From Clostridiaceae bacterium (GTDB lineage Bacteria > Bacillota > Clostridia > Peptostreptococcales > Peptostreptococcaceae): a stretch of 64,000 bases of DNA. This document shows positions 9,026 to 18,261 of this stretch, piece after piece (the first letter of the stretch is position 1; each line of letters begins with the position of its first letter). The stretch spans positions 40,898 to 104,897 of the forward strand of contig CABIVQ010000003.1 in the NCBI GenBank assembly GCA_902362365.1. Direction: 5' to 3'. The translations under genes were made by a program, and so were the position numbers. The notes below the pieces were generated by a model. It ran no database searches and was not told the DNA's origin. It saw only the letters and a program-made list of their open reading frames with translations.

Positions 9026-9084
9026 TATATAAAATTCCTGATACACAGCTTCTATGTTGCTGAAAATATCAGGAATTTTATATA
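9026..9084 (+). terminator. hairpin terminator after NADH oxidase
   Basis: ATATAAAATTCCTGATA pairs with TATCAGGAATTTTATAT around a partly paired loop. It lies 40 nt after the stop and may also work for the converging gene cluster. Confidence 0.75.
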
Positions 9085-9164
9085 TCTATTAACTATATAT
9101 TATTCGATCTTTCTAATGTCTAACTTTTACTTAAATTATTCTATTCAAAATTATCGATATATAC

Positions 9165-9872
9165 TTAATTAAAATATAAGTCATCATAAAGCATTAACAT
9201 GCATCCTGCTGTTGTTCTTTGAGATACAGTAATTGCTTTTATCGCCGTTAAATAAAATTTTGTTGTTAAGTTTGTTATGCCTCTATACATATAGTCTAAA
9301 TCTAGAGCAAGGTTAGCATTATGCTCTATATAACTATCTATACTATCTAATAGTATAGGCTTATCCTCTGTTTTAAACCTTTTCATTTTTTTATAGTTTG
9401 ATTTCACATATACTTCAAACTGTCTATGGTTATCTAATAATTTTCCTTTTGCATGTTGAGGTATTGTAAGGTCCTGTATAATATGGCATGCTGCTCCAAA
9501 GTAAAACATTGCCCTTTCATAATTTCCTATACTTAAGTATTTAATACTTCTATTATAATAACTCTTCGCTACTGTTAATGCATTATCATCATATCCAAAT
9601 TTACCCTTTTGTAGTTTTGGATTATAAAAATGGTGATAGCACTTAAAATCTTGATCTGCCCATACCAATCCTTTATTTACTTGTGGCATATACATTTTGA
9701 AAAATTCATATTCTCCTTCATATCCATTTGCTTTTAATATATTCAGTGCATTTTCTTGTATAAATATATGAACTTCACAATCTGTTTTTATTATATTTCT
9801 TTTTATTGGAGCCACCATTTTAAAGGTATTTGATAGCGCAGTTGCATACACATTCTCTAAAGCATCTCTCAT
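9165..9872 (-). CDS. zinc-dependent phospholipase C / S1-P1 nuclease-like protein
   Basis: The 235-residue product carries the metal-binding core of the zinc phospholipase C superfamily: FGAACHIIQDLTIPQHA, followed by a conserved HRQFEVYV, plus an upstream DQDFKCYHHFYNP. These supply the His/Asp/Glu ligands seen in bacterial PLC. Unlike clostridial alpha-toxins, it has no signal peptide, no N-terminal Trp ligand that I can identify and no C2-like membrane domain. The start is ATG 9872 behind AGGTGATATTA; the GTG at 9881 lies within that site. It follows the amidase gene by 15 nt, so a joint role in the cell envelope or spore is inferred. Confidence 0.7.
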   Translation of the reverse strand: MRDALENVYATALSNTFKMVAPIKRNIIKTDCEVHIFIQENALNILKANGYEGEYEFFKMYMPQVNKGLVWADQDFKCYHHFYNPKLQKGKFGYDDNALTVAKSYYNRSIKYLSIGNYERAMFYFGAACHIIQDLTIPQHAKGKLLDNHRQFEVYVKSNYKKMKRFKTEDKPILLDSIDSYIEHNANLALDLDYMYRGITNLTTKFYLTAIKAITVSQRTTAGCMLMLYDDLYFN

Positions 9873-9887
9873 TAATATCACCTAATG

Positions 9888-10754
9888 TCATTTTGTTTTA
9901 AAATATTCTTCTATTCCATCTGCAATACTTCGCATCAATTTTCTTTGGTAATCTGGATTTGACATCATTTGATCTTCACTATAATTACTCATAAATCCCA
10001 TCTCTACTAAAACTACAGGAACCTTAGACCAGTTAAACCCTGTTAAATCCCCTCTTTGGAAAATCCCATTTAGTTGTATCCCTGATTCATTCATTTTACC
10101 TTTTATGAATTCTGCGCATTTATTGCTTTCTTCATAAATTGAAGCTGTATATTTTCCACCTTCTTCTGGAACTAAAATTGATGCTCCTGTTTTTGAAGAA
10201 TTATCTAAGCTATCAGCATGAATTCTAACTACCATATTTGCATTTTTATTATTTGCAAAAATAGCTCTCTCACTATTACTTATGTTTACATCATGACCTT
10301 CTCTAGTCATAATTACACTATATCCTTTACCTTCTAGTATATGTTTTAAAACTACAGATGCTTCTAAATTTAATACATATTCTGGTTTTTTAGTGGCTAC
10401 ACCCACTGTCCCAGAAGATACCCTTGCTTTTTTGTATGGTGAACCGGGTGCTACAGGTTCCAAATTAGGATCACCTTTTGTTTGATGTCCTGGATCTATA
10501 CAAATTAAAATTTTACTATTTTCATCTGTAGTATTTCTGCCTTCCTCATTATTACCTTGTGTATTTTTTTTATCTGTACTATCTTTTTGGCTACCTTTAT
10601 TTTTTGTGTTATCACTTTCTATATTTCTATCCTTATTTATTCCATTACTTATCAATCCTGTTGTTTTATAAAAACTTGTTAGAGGATCTGATGTTCCAAT
10701 AAGAATAATTCCCATAGCAATTATTACCATTATTATTAGCCTATATTTTTTCAT
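9888..10754 (-). CDS. N-acetylmuramoyl-L-alanine amidase (Amidase_3 family)
   Basis: The enzyme cleaves the bond between muramic acid and L-alanine in peptidoglycan using one zinc ion. The 288-residue protein has an uncleaved anchor or signal segment at residues 4-22, a polar Asn/Lys/Asp-rich linker to about residue 78, then the catalytic domain. Zinc and catalytic motifs are present: IDPGHQ, the Glu in LNLEASV, RIHADS and VEMGFMSN. The overall plan resembles CwlD-type sporulation amidases, but that is not proven. It is first in a two-gene operon with the PLC-like gene and divergent from a small Asn-rich protein. Confidence 0.88.
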   Translation of the reverse strand: MKKYRLIIMVIIAMGIILIGTSDPLTSFYKTTGLISNGINKDRNIESDNTKNKGSQKDSTDKKNTQGNNEEGRNTTDENSKILICIDPGHQTKGDPNLEPVAPGSPYKKARVSSGTVGVATKKPEYVLNLEASVVLKHILEGKGYSVIMTREGHDVNISNSERAIFANNKNANMVVRIHADSLDNSSKTGASILVPEEGGKYTASIYEESNKCAEFIKGKMNESGIQLNGIFQRGDLTGFNWSKVPVVLVEMGFMSNYSEDQMMSNPDYQRKLMRSIADGIEEYFKTK

Positions 10755-10953
10755 TGCTCTGCTCCTTCTACATTTAATTTAAATATTGGTATAATATAAA
10801 TTTTATTATCCCCATTAGTTTCATTTTTTATTTTTAATAATACCTATTTATTACCTTATAAATAATATCTATAAAACTTCTAAATACATATATATATGCT
10901 TCATGTACATATATATTTATATAGCTTTATTTTAGGAGGTGATTCTAAACTCT

Positions 10954-11427
10954 ATGCCTAAAAAAATACCTTCAAATTATAACAAACGTTTAAGATATTC
11001 TAATGAAAATAATACTCCGAATAATAATAGTAACTCTAATACAGATTCATTTAATCCAAGTAATACAAGTAATAGTTCGAATGGATCTGTTAATACTTCA
11101 AATGATTCTGGTAACACAAGCTCAAAATTATGTTGTTTTGGGTATGTAGATTACATAATTCTAGCTTCAACTCTAGCAATTGCATTAGGCGAAGAATTAG
11201 ATAACACCGACTTAAGTATTTTATCTACTTTTTTTGCAGTTCTTTCTGATGAATTAGCTTTAATAACCTCAGTTAACAGTTGTTCTAATAATACGCCAGA
11301 TGAAACTTTTGTTGCACCTGTTCCAGATGTTGCAATAACTGGTGATTATAAAAATTTAAATGTACATAATAAAAAAAATAGGACTAGAGTAAAAAAAATA
11401 ATTAAAAAGAAAGTAAAAAAGAAATAA
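10954..11427 (+). CDS. small Asn/Ser-rich protein with basic tail, function unknown
   Basis: The protein has about 157 residues in three parts: an Asn/Ser/Thr-rich low-complexity N-terminus (to about 60), a compact central segment starting CCFGYVDYIILASTLAIAL, and a very basic tail ending KKVKKK. The centre resembles a short helical motif common in small clostridial proteins (IALA..L...L..L..F...L.D.L..I). No catalytic residues are visible. AGGAGGT at 10934 lies 13 nt from ATG 10954; the GTG at 10939 overlaps it. A spore-coat or surface role is only a guess from composition and neighbours. Confidence 0.6.
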   Translation: MPKKIPSNYNKRLRYSNENNTPNNNSNSNTDSFNPSNTSNSSNGSVNTSNDSGNTSSKLCCFGYVDYIILASTLAIALGEELDNTDLSILSTFFAVLSDELALITSVNSCSNNTPDETFVAPVPDVAITGDYKNLNVHNKKNRTRVKKIIKKKVKKK

Positions 11428-11475
11428 AAACACTCTATTAGAAATTTATGTAGTGTTATTATTTCTTTTTTTTAA
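11421..11475 (+). terminator. weak hairpin after the Asn-rich gene
   Basis: AACACT pairs with AGTGTT across a 17-nt loop, and a T run begins about 5 nt later. It is a weak but well-placed terminator candidate. Confidence 0.4.
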
Positions 11476-11634
11476 TAAATATTGATATTTCTATACTTTT
11501 AAATTATGCTTTGTTTTTTTTTGAAAACTACGGTTTTATTGAATCTCTTTTCCAAGAATTAAAAAATAATAACTGTACACCATAATATTAAAGCACCGTA
11601 AAAACATCATAGTACTTCAGAAAGAAGGTGTTTT

Positions 11635-12642
11635 ATGTTATCTAAAAACTTTTATTCAAAAAAACAACATTTACTAAACTTAAAGATTAAGTCAAAAATT
11701 ATAATTTTTTCATGTTTATTATTTTGTTTATATTTTTTCTCAAATAATTTAATTTATGCAAATAATATTGAAAAAGGAGATGCAGACTATCTAGTACCAA
11801 TTGGTAATGTACTGCAAATAGATGCAGAGTTAAAAACTATTATCGTCAGAAATGAAATTGAAGATTCTCCATTTCAAGTAGGAGATGCCATATTAAAAGT
11901 TGAAAATAAATCAATAACTAATTACGGTGAGTTTTCTTCTATTTTGTACTCATTACCAAGCGATTGCAATGTAAAATTAGAAGTAAATAGAAGTGGAAAC
12001 ATTGTAAATTTAAACTGTAAAAAAGAAGTTTTAGAGAAAATTAATTTTAACAATTTAATATCTGGATTTGCAACTTTAACTTATATTAATCCTGAAAATA
12101 ATGAATTTGGTGCTGTTGGTCATCCTATTAATGTAGGAAATTCAAGAAAAATACCTATAAAAAATGGATTAATATCAACTACTACTGATATAAAAGTTCA
12201 AAAATCTTATAAAGGCAATGTTGGAACTATTAGTGCTAGACGTAATTATAGTATTGGTAACTTTACTGAAAATACTAACTTTGGTATAAAAGGAAACATA
12301 AATAACTTTGATGTTTCTAAATTAGAAAAATATAAAGTTGCTTCTCTTGATGAAATTCATTTGGGTAAAGCTGAAATAATTTTACAAAATCAGTCAAACA
12401 AATGTGAAAAATATGATATAGAAATAATTAATATAGAGAAACAAAAATCTCCAAGCCCAAAAACATTTAAAATTAGAATTACAGATAAGGACCTATTAAT
12501 TAGAACAGGTGGTATCGTTCAAGGTATGAGTGGGACTCCAATTGTTCAAGGAGATAAAATAATAGGTGCAGTTTCTCATGCAGTAGAAAATGATCCTACA
12601 TTAGGATATGGAGTTTTTATAGGCTGGATGATGAATAATTAA
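11635..12642 (+). CDS. SpoIVB-family serine peptidase (S55) with PDZ domain
   Basis: SpoIVB is the secreted signalling protease that triggers pro-sigma-K processing; clostridia often carry more than one member. This 335-residue protein has a membrane/signal segment at about 22-43, a PDZ domain at about 50-115 (FQVGDAILKVENKSI) and a C-terminal S55 domain. The likely catalytic residues are His in GAVGHPI, Asp in ITDKDL and Ser in GMSGTPIVQG. It is shorter than Bacillus SpoIVB, which has a longer N-terminal part. GAAGGTG precedes the ATG. A second clostridial SpoIVB (SpoIVB2-like) is a likely identity, but spoIVB proper cannot be excluded. Confidence 0.83.
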   Translation: MLSKNFYSKKQHLLNLKIKSKIIIFSCLLFCLYFFSNNLIYANNIEKGDADYLVPIGNVLQIDAELKTIIVRNEIEDSPFQVGDAILKVENKSITNYGEFSSILYSLPSDCNVKLEVNRSGNIVNLNCKKEVLEKINFNNLISGFATLTYINPENNEFGAVGHPINVGNSRKIPIKNGLISTTTDIKVQKSYKGNVGTISARRNYSIGNFTENTNFGIKGNINNFDVSKLEKYKVASLDEIHLGKAEIILQNQSNKCEKYDIEIINIEKQKSPSPKTFKIRITDKDLLIRTGGIVQGMSGTPIVQGDKIIGAVSHAVENDPTLGYGVFIGWMMNN

Positions 12643-12664
12643 TATATTGTTGTCTCTTAATTTT

Positions 12665-12705
12665 AAAGGGATGTTTCAAATAAAATTTTGAAGCATCCCT
12701 TTTTA
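12665..12705 (+). terminator. rho-independent terminator after the S55 peptidase
   Basis: AAAGGGATG pairs with CATCCCTTT, extended by TTTCAAA/TTTTGAAG inside, and ends in a T run. Confidence 0.85.
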
Positions 12706-12746
12706 TAAGTATTTAATTATATTATTTTAAACAATTTATTAATATT

Positions 12747-13418
12747 TTATTTATTTGTTGTGTTATCTAAATTAGGTATTATACTTTGAACTCCTGATTC
12801 TGGTATATTTACATAGCTTTGTGGTACATCACCTACTATTATTGTTTCACATACTGGTATTTGTGCATTTACCTCTTGAGTTGATGTTGTTAGTGGTATT
12901 ACTACTCTTACTTTAGTCTTTGCTTCTATGTATATAATATGTCTTGTTTGGTTTATTCCCGAAGATTCAAATTTAGTTTTAAAATCTACCGAAACAGTTC
13001 CTATTGGCTCTATTGATACTTTTAATTGAGGCCCATACTTTGCCAAAATTGGGCTACCTAAAGCTGTTCCTATTGGAATATAAGAGCTTGTAGATTTAAC
13101 TTTTTTTAGTTCATCTTGTATTTCTAATGCAACATTGGAAGCCATCTCATTCATCATTACAGTGTTTGCTTGTATCATTGTTATTTTACCATCAGAATCT
13201 AATTGCACATTCATTAGGTCTTTATAATTTATTTGCCCCTTTACAACCTCTGCTACGGATTTATTTATAGATTTATTTGCAAGTTCCAAAGCTTTTGTTT
13301 CTGCTAAAACTGTTATTGTCGGCCTTAAGGTTTTATCTATGTACAAAAAGCTTCCTATAAATAAAGAAATTATAAATAGTATAGCAAATATTATGGAAGT
13401 CTTTTTAAAGTCACTCAA
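12747..13418 (-). CDS. yunB: sporulation protein YunB
   Basis: YunB is a mother-cell sporulation protein conserved in endospore formers; mutants in Bacillus have a mild defect. The 223-residue protein has one N-terminal membrane anchor (residues 9-27) and an extracytoplasmic domain with family features such as ALELANKSINKSV, YIPIGTALGSPILAKYGP and the C-terminal VPQSYVNI. The start appears to be TTG 13418, placed behind GGGGGTGATAT. It is transcribed divergently from the class A PBP gene. No clear sigma-E promoter was recognised. Confidence 0.85.
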   Translation of the reverse strand: MSDFKKTSIIFAILFIISLFIGSFLYIDKTLRPTITVLAETKALELANKSINKSVAEVVKGQINYKDLMNVQLDSDGKITMIQANTVMMNEMASNVALEIQDELKKVKSTSSYIPIGTALGSPILAKYGPQLKVSIEPIGTVSVDFKTKFESSGINQTRHIIYIEAKTKVRVVIPLTTSTQEVNAQIPVCETIIVGDVPQSYVNIPESGVQSIIPNLDNTTNK

Positions 13419-13674
13419 AATATCACCCCCATAATATTTTATGTATTTATTTTCAATTAATGAATATTTAGCAATAACATAAATTTTATAATATTAGCTA
13501 AAAATAGTAATATAATTTATAAGTACATATAAGACTATTTTAATATTTTTTATATTATAATAAATGTAGTATTATATTTGTACAGAAAGTTACACTCTAT
13601 TCATTTTTATCTATATTTTACAAAAGTGTGGATTTATATGTTATAATATTGCATTAAGTAAGGAGGTTTAACTT

Positions 13675-16356
13675 ATGAATAATGGCAATAATGAAGACCA
13701 AAATAAGATAAGAAGAAAAAAGGTTAGTTCCTCTAATAACACTAATAAACCTAACAACTCCTCTACTGAAAATAACAGTAGAACAAAGTCTAGAAAGAAA
13801 AATAATAAAAAGGATAAATTTAGATTTTTTAGATTAACAGGAGTATTTATTTTAGCTTTATTGGTAGTTGTTGCTGCTGTAGGAACTGGGTTGGTATTTT
13901 CATCTCTTAAAGATGTTCAACCTGTTACAAAAGCGCTATTAGATGAAAAAACTTACCAAACTACAAAAATTTATTATGCTAATGGAGATTTATTATCTAA
14001 TGCTCCTAGTGTTAATAAAAAAGAACCAGTTTCTCTTGATAAAATGTCTCCTCATCTAAAAAATGCTATCGTAGCTATAGAAGACGAGCGTTTTTATGAG
14101 CATAATGGTGTTGACATTGTAGGTCTTGCTAGATCTGCAGTTAAAACTTTATTAGGAAAGACTCAAGGTGGTAGTACAATCCCTATGCAGGTTTCAAAAA
14201 TGTTACTAACATCTTCAGAACAAACTTTACCTCGTAAGGTAAAAGATATTTATTACGCTTATGAAATGAGTAAAACTTTATCTAAAGAAGAAATATTAGA
14301 AGCATATTTAAACAATTTTTCCGTAGGTAGAGGACTTATTGGAGCAGAAGCTGGAGCTCAAGGATATTTTAGCAAAAAGGCTGAAAAATTAGAACTAGAA
14401 GAAGCTGCTTTACTTGCAGGTTCAACTAAAAATCCATCGGCTTATAGAGCTTACAATGCTGAAAAGTTAGATGGTACTGAAACTAAAGAAGATTTAGAAA
14501 ACAAAATATTATTATATACACATACTGCTGATGATGATTGGGATGATTCAACTGATATCGACTTAAATATGCTTCCTAAGCTAAAATCCTGGGGGCTTAT
14601 TGATAATGATACTGCTGACCAAATCAGAGCGGGAACACTTATAATTAGAAAAGCTGTTCTTAATCCTAAAGCTAAAGCAAGACAAGAAGTAGTTTTAGGT
14701 AAAATGTTAGAACTTGGGTATATAACTCAAGAAGAACATGATAAGGCTGTAGCTGCAAAAATAGAAATTAAATTACCTAAAGTTGAAGACCCTGTTGTTT
14801 CTTCAGTTCAAGACCTTATAGAATCTGAAGTTGTAAAAGCTTTAATGAATCAAGGTCATACTTGGGATGAAGCAGATAATTTATTCCGTAATGGTGGTTT
14901 ACATATACAAACTACTATAGACCCTAATATGCAAGATGTATTAGAGGAAACATATGCAAATAACTCTAACTTCCCACAAACTAGAGACAACGGAACTGGA
15001 GTAGTTCAGCCTCAATCTGCGATGGTTATACTTGATTATAGAACAGGTCAGATTAAAGCGCTTGTTGGTGGTAGACACATAAAAGGAAGAAAGACTCTAA
15101 ACAGAGCTACTACTGCTCAACAACCTGGTTCTACTATAAAACCTTTATCAGTATATACTCCTGCTATAGACACTTTAGAAATTACTCAAGCTGATTCTTT
15201 AAGTGATGCTAGGGGAGGATATGAATTTAATCAAAATGCAAAATGGAATCCAAGTACTACAACTGCTGGAAGTGGATACATGTCTTTACGTAAAGCATTA
15301 GCTTATTCTTCTAACACAATAGCTGTAAAAACAGCTGAGATGTTAGGCGATAGTTATGAAGAATGTGTAGATGTTATGCTTGACTACTTAAAGAACTTTG
15401 GAATTTCAACTTTAAAAGATAGTAAAACTGGTGATATAAATGAGGGAGATAGACGTTTCCCTGCTTTAACACTTGGTGGTATGACATATGGTGTTTCTCC
15501 ATTAGAAATGGCTTCTGCATACGGTACTCTTGCCAACGGAGGAGTTTATATAGAACCTACTATATTTAGTACTATAAAGACTTACGATGGTACTTTACTA
15601 GTAAAGGCTAGTCCACAAGAAAATAGAGTTGTAAGTTCAGAAGTAGCTTACGTTATAACAGATATGTTAAAAGCTGTTGTAACAGAAGGTATCGGTGGAG
15701 CTGCTTCTATCGGTGGAAAAATTGATGTTGCCGGTAAAACTGGTACTACTAATGGTAAGTTAGATGCATGGTTTGTAGGATATACACCATACTATGTTGC
15801 ATCTACTTATATAGGTGATGATGCAGGTAGAAAAGACCCTAATACACAAAAAACTATACCTCGTCAAGGAGTTGTTGGAAGTAGTTCAAGTGCAGCTAAG
15901 TTATGGTCTACAGTTATGAAAAAAGTTCATGCAAATCTAACTGAAGCACACTTTACTCCGCCAGATAATATATACTTTGCTAAAATTAACTTAATTGATG
16001 GTGGAATTTCTTCAACTGGTTCAAATGCAGCCTTTATAAATGGTACAGCTCCAAGAAGAGTTAGTACTCAACAGGTTGTTAAGCCACCTAAAGAAGAAGA
16101 ATCTCAAGAAGAAACTCCAGATAACAATGATACGTCTTCTGATCCACCTGATAATGATAATAGTAATAGCGACAACAATAACAATAATAACAATAATAAC
16201 AGCAACAATAATAGTGATAACAACAATAGTAATAGTAATAACAATAACAGTAATAACAATAGTAACAACAATAATAATGATGGTGGAACAACTACTCCAC
16301 CTGATAATAGTGGCGGCGGAACAACTACTCCACCTGTTGAAGAACCAACAGAATAG
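13675..16356 (+). CDS. class A penicillin-binding protein (bifunctional PBP1)
   Basis: This enzyme polymerises and cross-links peptidoglycan at the outer face of the membrane. The 893-residue protein has a basic, Asn-rich cytoplasmic start, one membrane segment at about 52-74, a glycosyltransferase domain (catalytic Glu136 in EDERFYEH, then QGGSTIPMQ) and a transpeptidase domain with S486-T-I-K489, S545-S-N547 and K688-T-G690. From about 800 it ends in a Pro/Glu stretch, an Asn/Ser/Asp homopolymer-like tract and a short TTTPP repeat, a probable wall-spanning tail. AAGGAGG precedes the ATG. Convergent with spoVA and closed by a terminator. Confidence 0.92.
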   Translation: MNNGNNEDQNKIRRKKVSSSNNTNKPNNSSTENNSRTKSRKKNNKKDKFRFFRLTGVFILALLVVVAAVGTGLVFSSLKDVQPVTKALLDEKTYQTTKIYYANGDLLSNAPSVNKKEPVSLDKMSPHLKNAIVAIEDERFYEHNGVDIVGLARSAVKTLLGKTQGGSTIPMQVSKMLLTSSEQTLPRKVKDIYYAYEMSKTLSKEEILEAYLNNFSVGRGLIGAEAGAQGYFSKKAEKLELEEAALLAGSTKNPSAYRAYNAEKLDGTETKEDLENKILLYTHTADDDWDDSTDIDLNMLPKLKSWGLIDNDTADQIRAGTLIIRKAVLNPKAKARQEVVLGKMLELGYITQEEHDKAVAAKIEIKLPKVEDPVVSSVQDLIESEVVKALMNQGHTWDEADNLFRNGGLHIQTTIDPNMQDVLEETYANNSNFPQTRDNGTGVVQPQSAMVILDYRTGQIKALVGGRHIKGRKTLNRATTAQQPGSTIKPLSVYTPAIDTLEITQADSLSDARGGYEFNQNAKWNPSTTTAGSGYMSLRKALAYSSNTIAVKTAEMLGDSYEECVDVMLDYLKNFGISTLKDSKTGDINEGDRRFPALTLGGMTYGVSPLEMASAYGTLANGGVYIEPTIFSTIKTYDGTLLVKASPQENRVVSSEVAYVITDMLKAVVTEGIGGAASIGGKIDVAGKTGTTNGKLDAWFVGYTPYYVASTYIGDDAGRKDPNTQKTIPRQGVVGSSSSAAKLWSTVMKKVHANLTEAHFTPPDNIYFAKINLIDGGISSTGSNAAFINGTAPRRVSTQQVVKPPKEEESQEETPDNNDTSSDPPDNDNSNSDNNNNNNNNNSNNNSDNNNSNSNNNNSNNNSNNNNNDGGTTTPPDNSGGGTTTPPVEEPTE
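16162..16284 (+). repeat. Asn/Ser codon repeat tract in the PBP tail
   Basis: A run of AAC, AAT, AGC, AGT and GAT codons forms an imperfect trinucleotide repeat that encodes an Asn/Ser/Asp tract. It lies inside the coding frame and is the kind of sequence that changes length by slippage. Confidence 0.75.
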
Positions 16357-16359
16357 AAA

Positions 16360-16396
16360 AAAAGCGATGAACCTAACTAGTTCATCGCTTTTTATT
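16360..16396. terminator. bidirectional terminator between PBP and spoVAE
   Basis: AAAAGCGATGAAC pairs perfectly with GTTCATCGCTTTT around a 7-nt loop. A-rich and T-rich flanks on each side allow termination in both directions. Confidence 0.88.
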
Positions 16397-16401
16397 ATAT
16401 A

Positions 16402-16764
16402 TCAAGGCTTAGCTTTTGGATTAAATATTACAGCCATACTATACCCAAAGAATATAGCTGCTGCTATACCTCCTGCTGTAGCAATTGTACCTCCTGTAAA
16501 AATACCGAGAAATCCATCTTCTCCTATAGCCTTTATTACTCCTTTCGCTAAAGAGTATCCAAATCCTATTATAGGTACTGTTGCACCTGAACCTCCAAAG
16601 TCAACTAAAGGTTCATATAATCCTATAAAAGTTAATATAACACCTGTTGTTACATAAGTTACCATTACATATGGTGTCTGTAGTTTGAAATAATCCATCA
16701 TTATTTGAGCTATTAAACAGATTATACCTCCTACTATAAATACCTTCACATAATCCATTAACAA
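16402..16764 (-). CDS. spoVAE: stage V sporulation protein AE
   Basis: SpoVAE is a membrane subunit of the channel that moves calcium-dipicolinate into the forespore and out again in germination. The protein of about 120 residues has four predicted membrane segments and the family pattern VTTGVILTFIGLYEPLVDFGGSG and the like. The start is uncertain: AGGAGGTG is spaced best for TTG 16764, while ATG 16758 gives MDYVKVF. It is last in spoVAA-AB-AC-AD-AE, 12 nt after spoVAD. It corresponds to the membrane form (AEb) of Bacillus; AEa and AF are absent here. Confidence 0.88.
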   Translation of the reverse strand: MLMDYVKVFIVGGIICLIAQIMMDYFKLQTPYVMVTYVTTGVILTFIGLYEPLVDFGGSGATVPIIGFGYSLAKGVIKAIGEDGFLGIFTGGTIATAGGIAAAIFFGYSMAVIFNPKAKP

Positions 16765-16776
16765 AAGAAACACCTC

Positions 16777-17790
16777 CTATTCATTTACTATTACAACTGC
16801 ATTTGCTATGCAAGGTATAGTTTGCTTTTGCAATGTACTATTTGGTGATAACATAGCTCCTGTTGATACTAACATTACTTTATTAAATTCTTTTTTCTTT
16901 AGCTTGTCATATATATATCCAGAAAATACTGATGCTGAACAACCACATCCACTACCACCACAGTGAACATCTTGCCCTTTTAAATCAAATATCTCTAATC
17001 CACAATCAGTGTAAACCTTAGATATATCTAGATTTTTTTGCTTTAATAGATCTAAAGTTATAGTTTTACCAACTGTACCTAAATCTCCAGTAGCTATTAA
17101 ATCAAAACTATTTGGATCATCATTTGTATCATTAAAGTAAGCTAGTATTGTATCTATGGCTGCTGGTGCCATTGCTGCACCCATATTATTCCCATCCTTT
17201 ATACCTTTATCTATAATTTTACCTATAGTAACATACTTAACTTTTGGTCCATCTCCATATTGAGATAGTAATACACAGCCAGCTCCAGTTACTGTCCATT
17301 GCGCTGTCATTGGTTTTTGATTACCCAACTCTAAAGGAAATCTAAATTGTCTTTCAGCTGTACAATAATGACTACATGTACCTGCTAGTACATTTTGAGC
17401 AAATCCTCCATCTATTAACATAGCTCCTAAACACATACTTTGAGCCATGGTAGAACAAGCTCCATATACACCTATAAAAGGTACATCTAAATCCCTAGCT
17501 GCAAATGAAAATGGCCATATTTGATTTATTAAATCTCCACCAATAAGGTAGTCTACTTCTTTTAATCCTTTATCTGATTTCTTTATAGCTAATTCAATCG
17601 TATCTTTCATCATTTTACATTCAGATAATTCCCAAGTTTTTTCACCATCTAAATCATCATCTAATATTCTATCAAAATAATCTCTAAGTGGACCTTTACC
17701 CTCTTTAGGGCCAACAATAGAAGCTGTGGATATAATAACCGGCATATGCTGCATTTCTACAGTTCTACTTCCTATTCTTTTGTTCTTCAT
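16777..17790 (-). CDS. spoVAD: stage V sporulation protein AD
   Basis: SpoVAD is the soluble dipicolinic acid-binding subunit of the SpoVA complex. The 337-residue protein has a thiolase-like fold with the conserved start GSRTVEMQHMPVIIST, YGACSTMAQS around the position of a thiolase cysteine, and HCGGSGCGCSASVF near the C-terminus. Length matches the family. The ATG at 17790 follows AAGGATGTG, 12 nt after spoVAC. Expression in the forespore is expected from its role, but I could not identify a sigma-G promoter. Confidence 0.95.
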   Translation of the reverse strand: MKNKRIGSRTVEMQHMPVIISTASIVGPKEGKGPLRDYFDRILDDDLDGEKTWELSECKMMKDTIELAIKKSDKGLKEVDYLIGGDLINQIWPFSFAARDLDVPFIGVYGACSTMAQSMCLGAMLIDGGFAQNVLAGTCSHYCTAERQFRFPLELGNQKPMTAQWTVTGAGCVLLSQYGDGPKVKYVTIGKIIDKGIKDGNNMGAAMAPAAIDTILAYFNDTNDDPNSFDLIATGDLGTVGKTITLDLLKQKNLDISKVYTDCGLEIFDLKGQDVHCGGSGCGCSASVFSGYIYDKLKKKEFNKVMLVSTGAMLSPNSTLQKQTIPCIANAVVIVNE

Positions 17791-17802
17791 TGTCTCACAT
17801 CC

Positions 17803-18249
17803 TTATATGAAAATTTTTACTAGATAATAAATAAATCCAAATAATATTGATGATCCTACTCCATAAACTAAAACAGGTCCTGCGATTTTAAACATATTTG
17901 CACCAACACCTAAAACATAACCTTCTCTTTTAAACTCCATTGCTGGAGATACTATTGAATTTGCAAAACCTGTAATAGGAATTATTGATCCAGCTCCTGC
18001 TCTTTTTCCTATTAGGTCATAAACACCTAGCCCTGTTAAAAAGGAACCTATAAAAATTAATGTAATAGATGTAGCTGATGATGCTGCTAACTTATCTAGG
18101 TTTATAACCTTCATGAAAAAGTCATTAATACCTTGACCTATCATACAAATTATTCCGCCTACTATAAATGCAAGAATATAGTTCTTAACGTATGTAGGCT
18201 TTGGACTTACCTGATCTACATATTTGTTATAATCATCTTTTTTTCCCAT
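17803..18249 (-). CDS. spoVAC: stage V sporulation protein AC
   Basis: SpoVAC is the membrane channel subunit of the SpoVA dipicolinate transporter and is mechanosensitive in Bacillus. The 148-residue protein has a polar N-terminus (KDDYNKYVDQVSPKPTYVKN) typical of the family and four to five membrane segments, with GAGSIIPITGFANSI near residue 88. It lies third in the operon, between spoVAB and spoVAD, with gaps of about 12 nt on both sides. Confidence 0.94.
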   Translation of the reverse strand: MGKKDDYNKYVDQVSPKPTYVKNYILAFIVGGIICMIGQGINDFFMKVINLDKLAASSATSITLIFIGSFLTGLGVYDLIGKRAGAGSIIPITGFANSIVSPAMEFKREGYVLGVGANMFKIAGPVLVYGVGSSILFGFIYYLVKIFI

Positions 18250-18261
18250 ATAAATACCTCC

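Noticed and set aside
16150..16290. CRISPR-like or tandem repeat array
   Set aside because: The repeats are trinucleotides within a coding frame, with no repeat-spacer structure.
16040..16657. 205-codon plus-strand and 67-codon minus-strand frames in the PBP tail region
   Set aside because: They are alternative frames of the Asn/Ser codon repeat and run through a terminator into spoVAE on the other strand.
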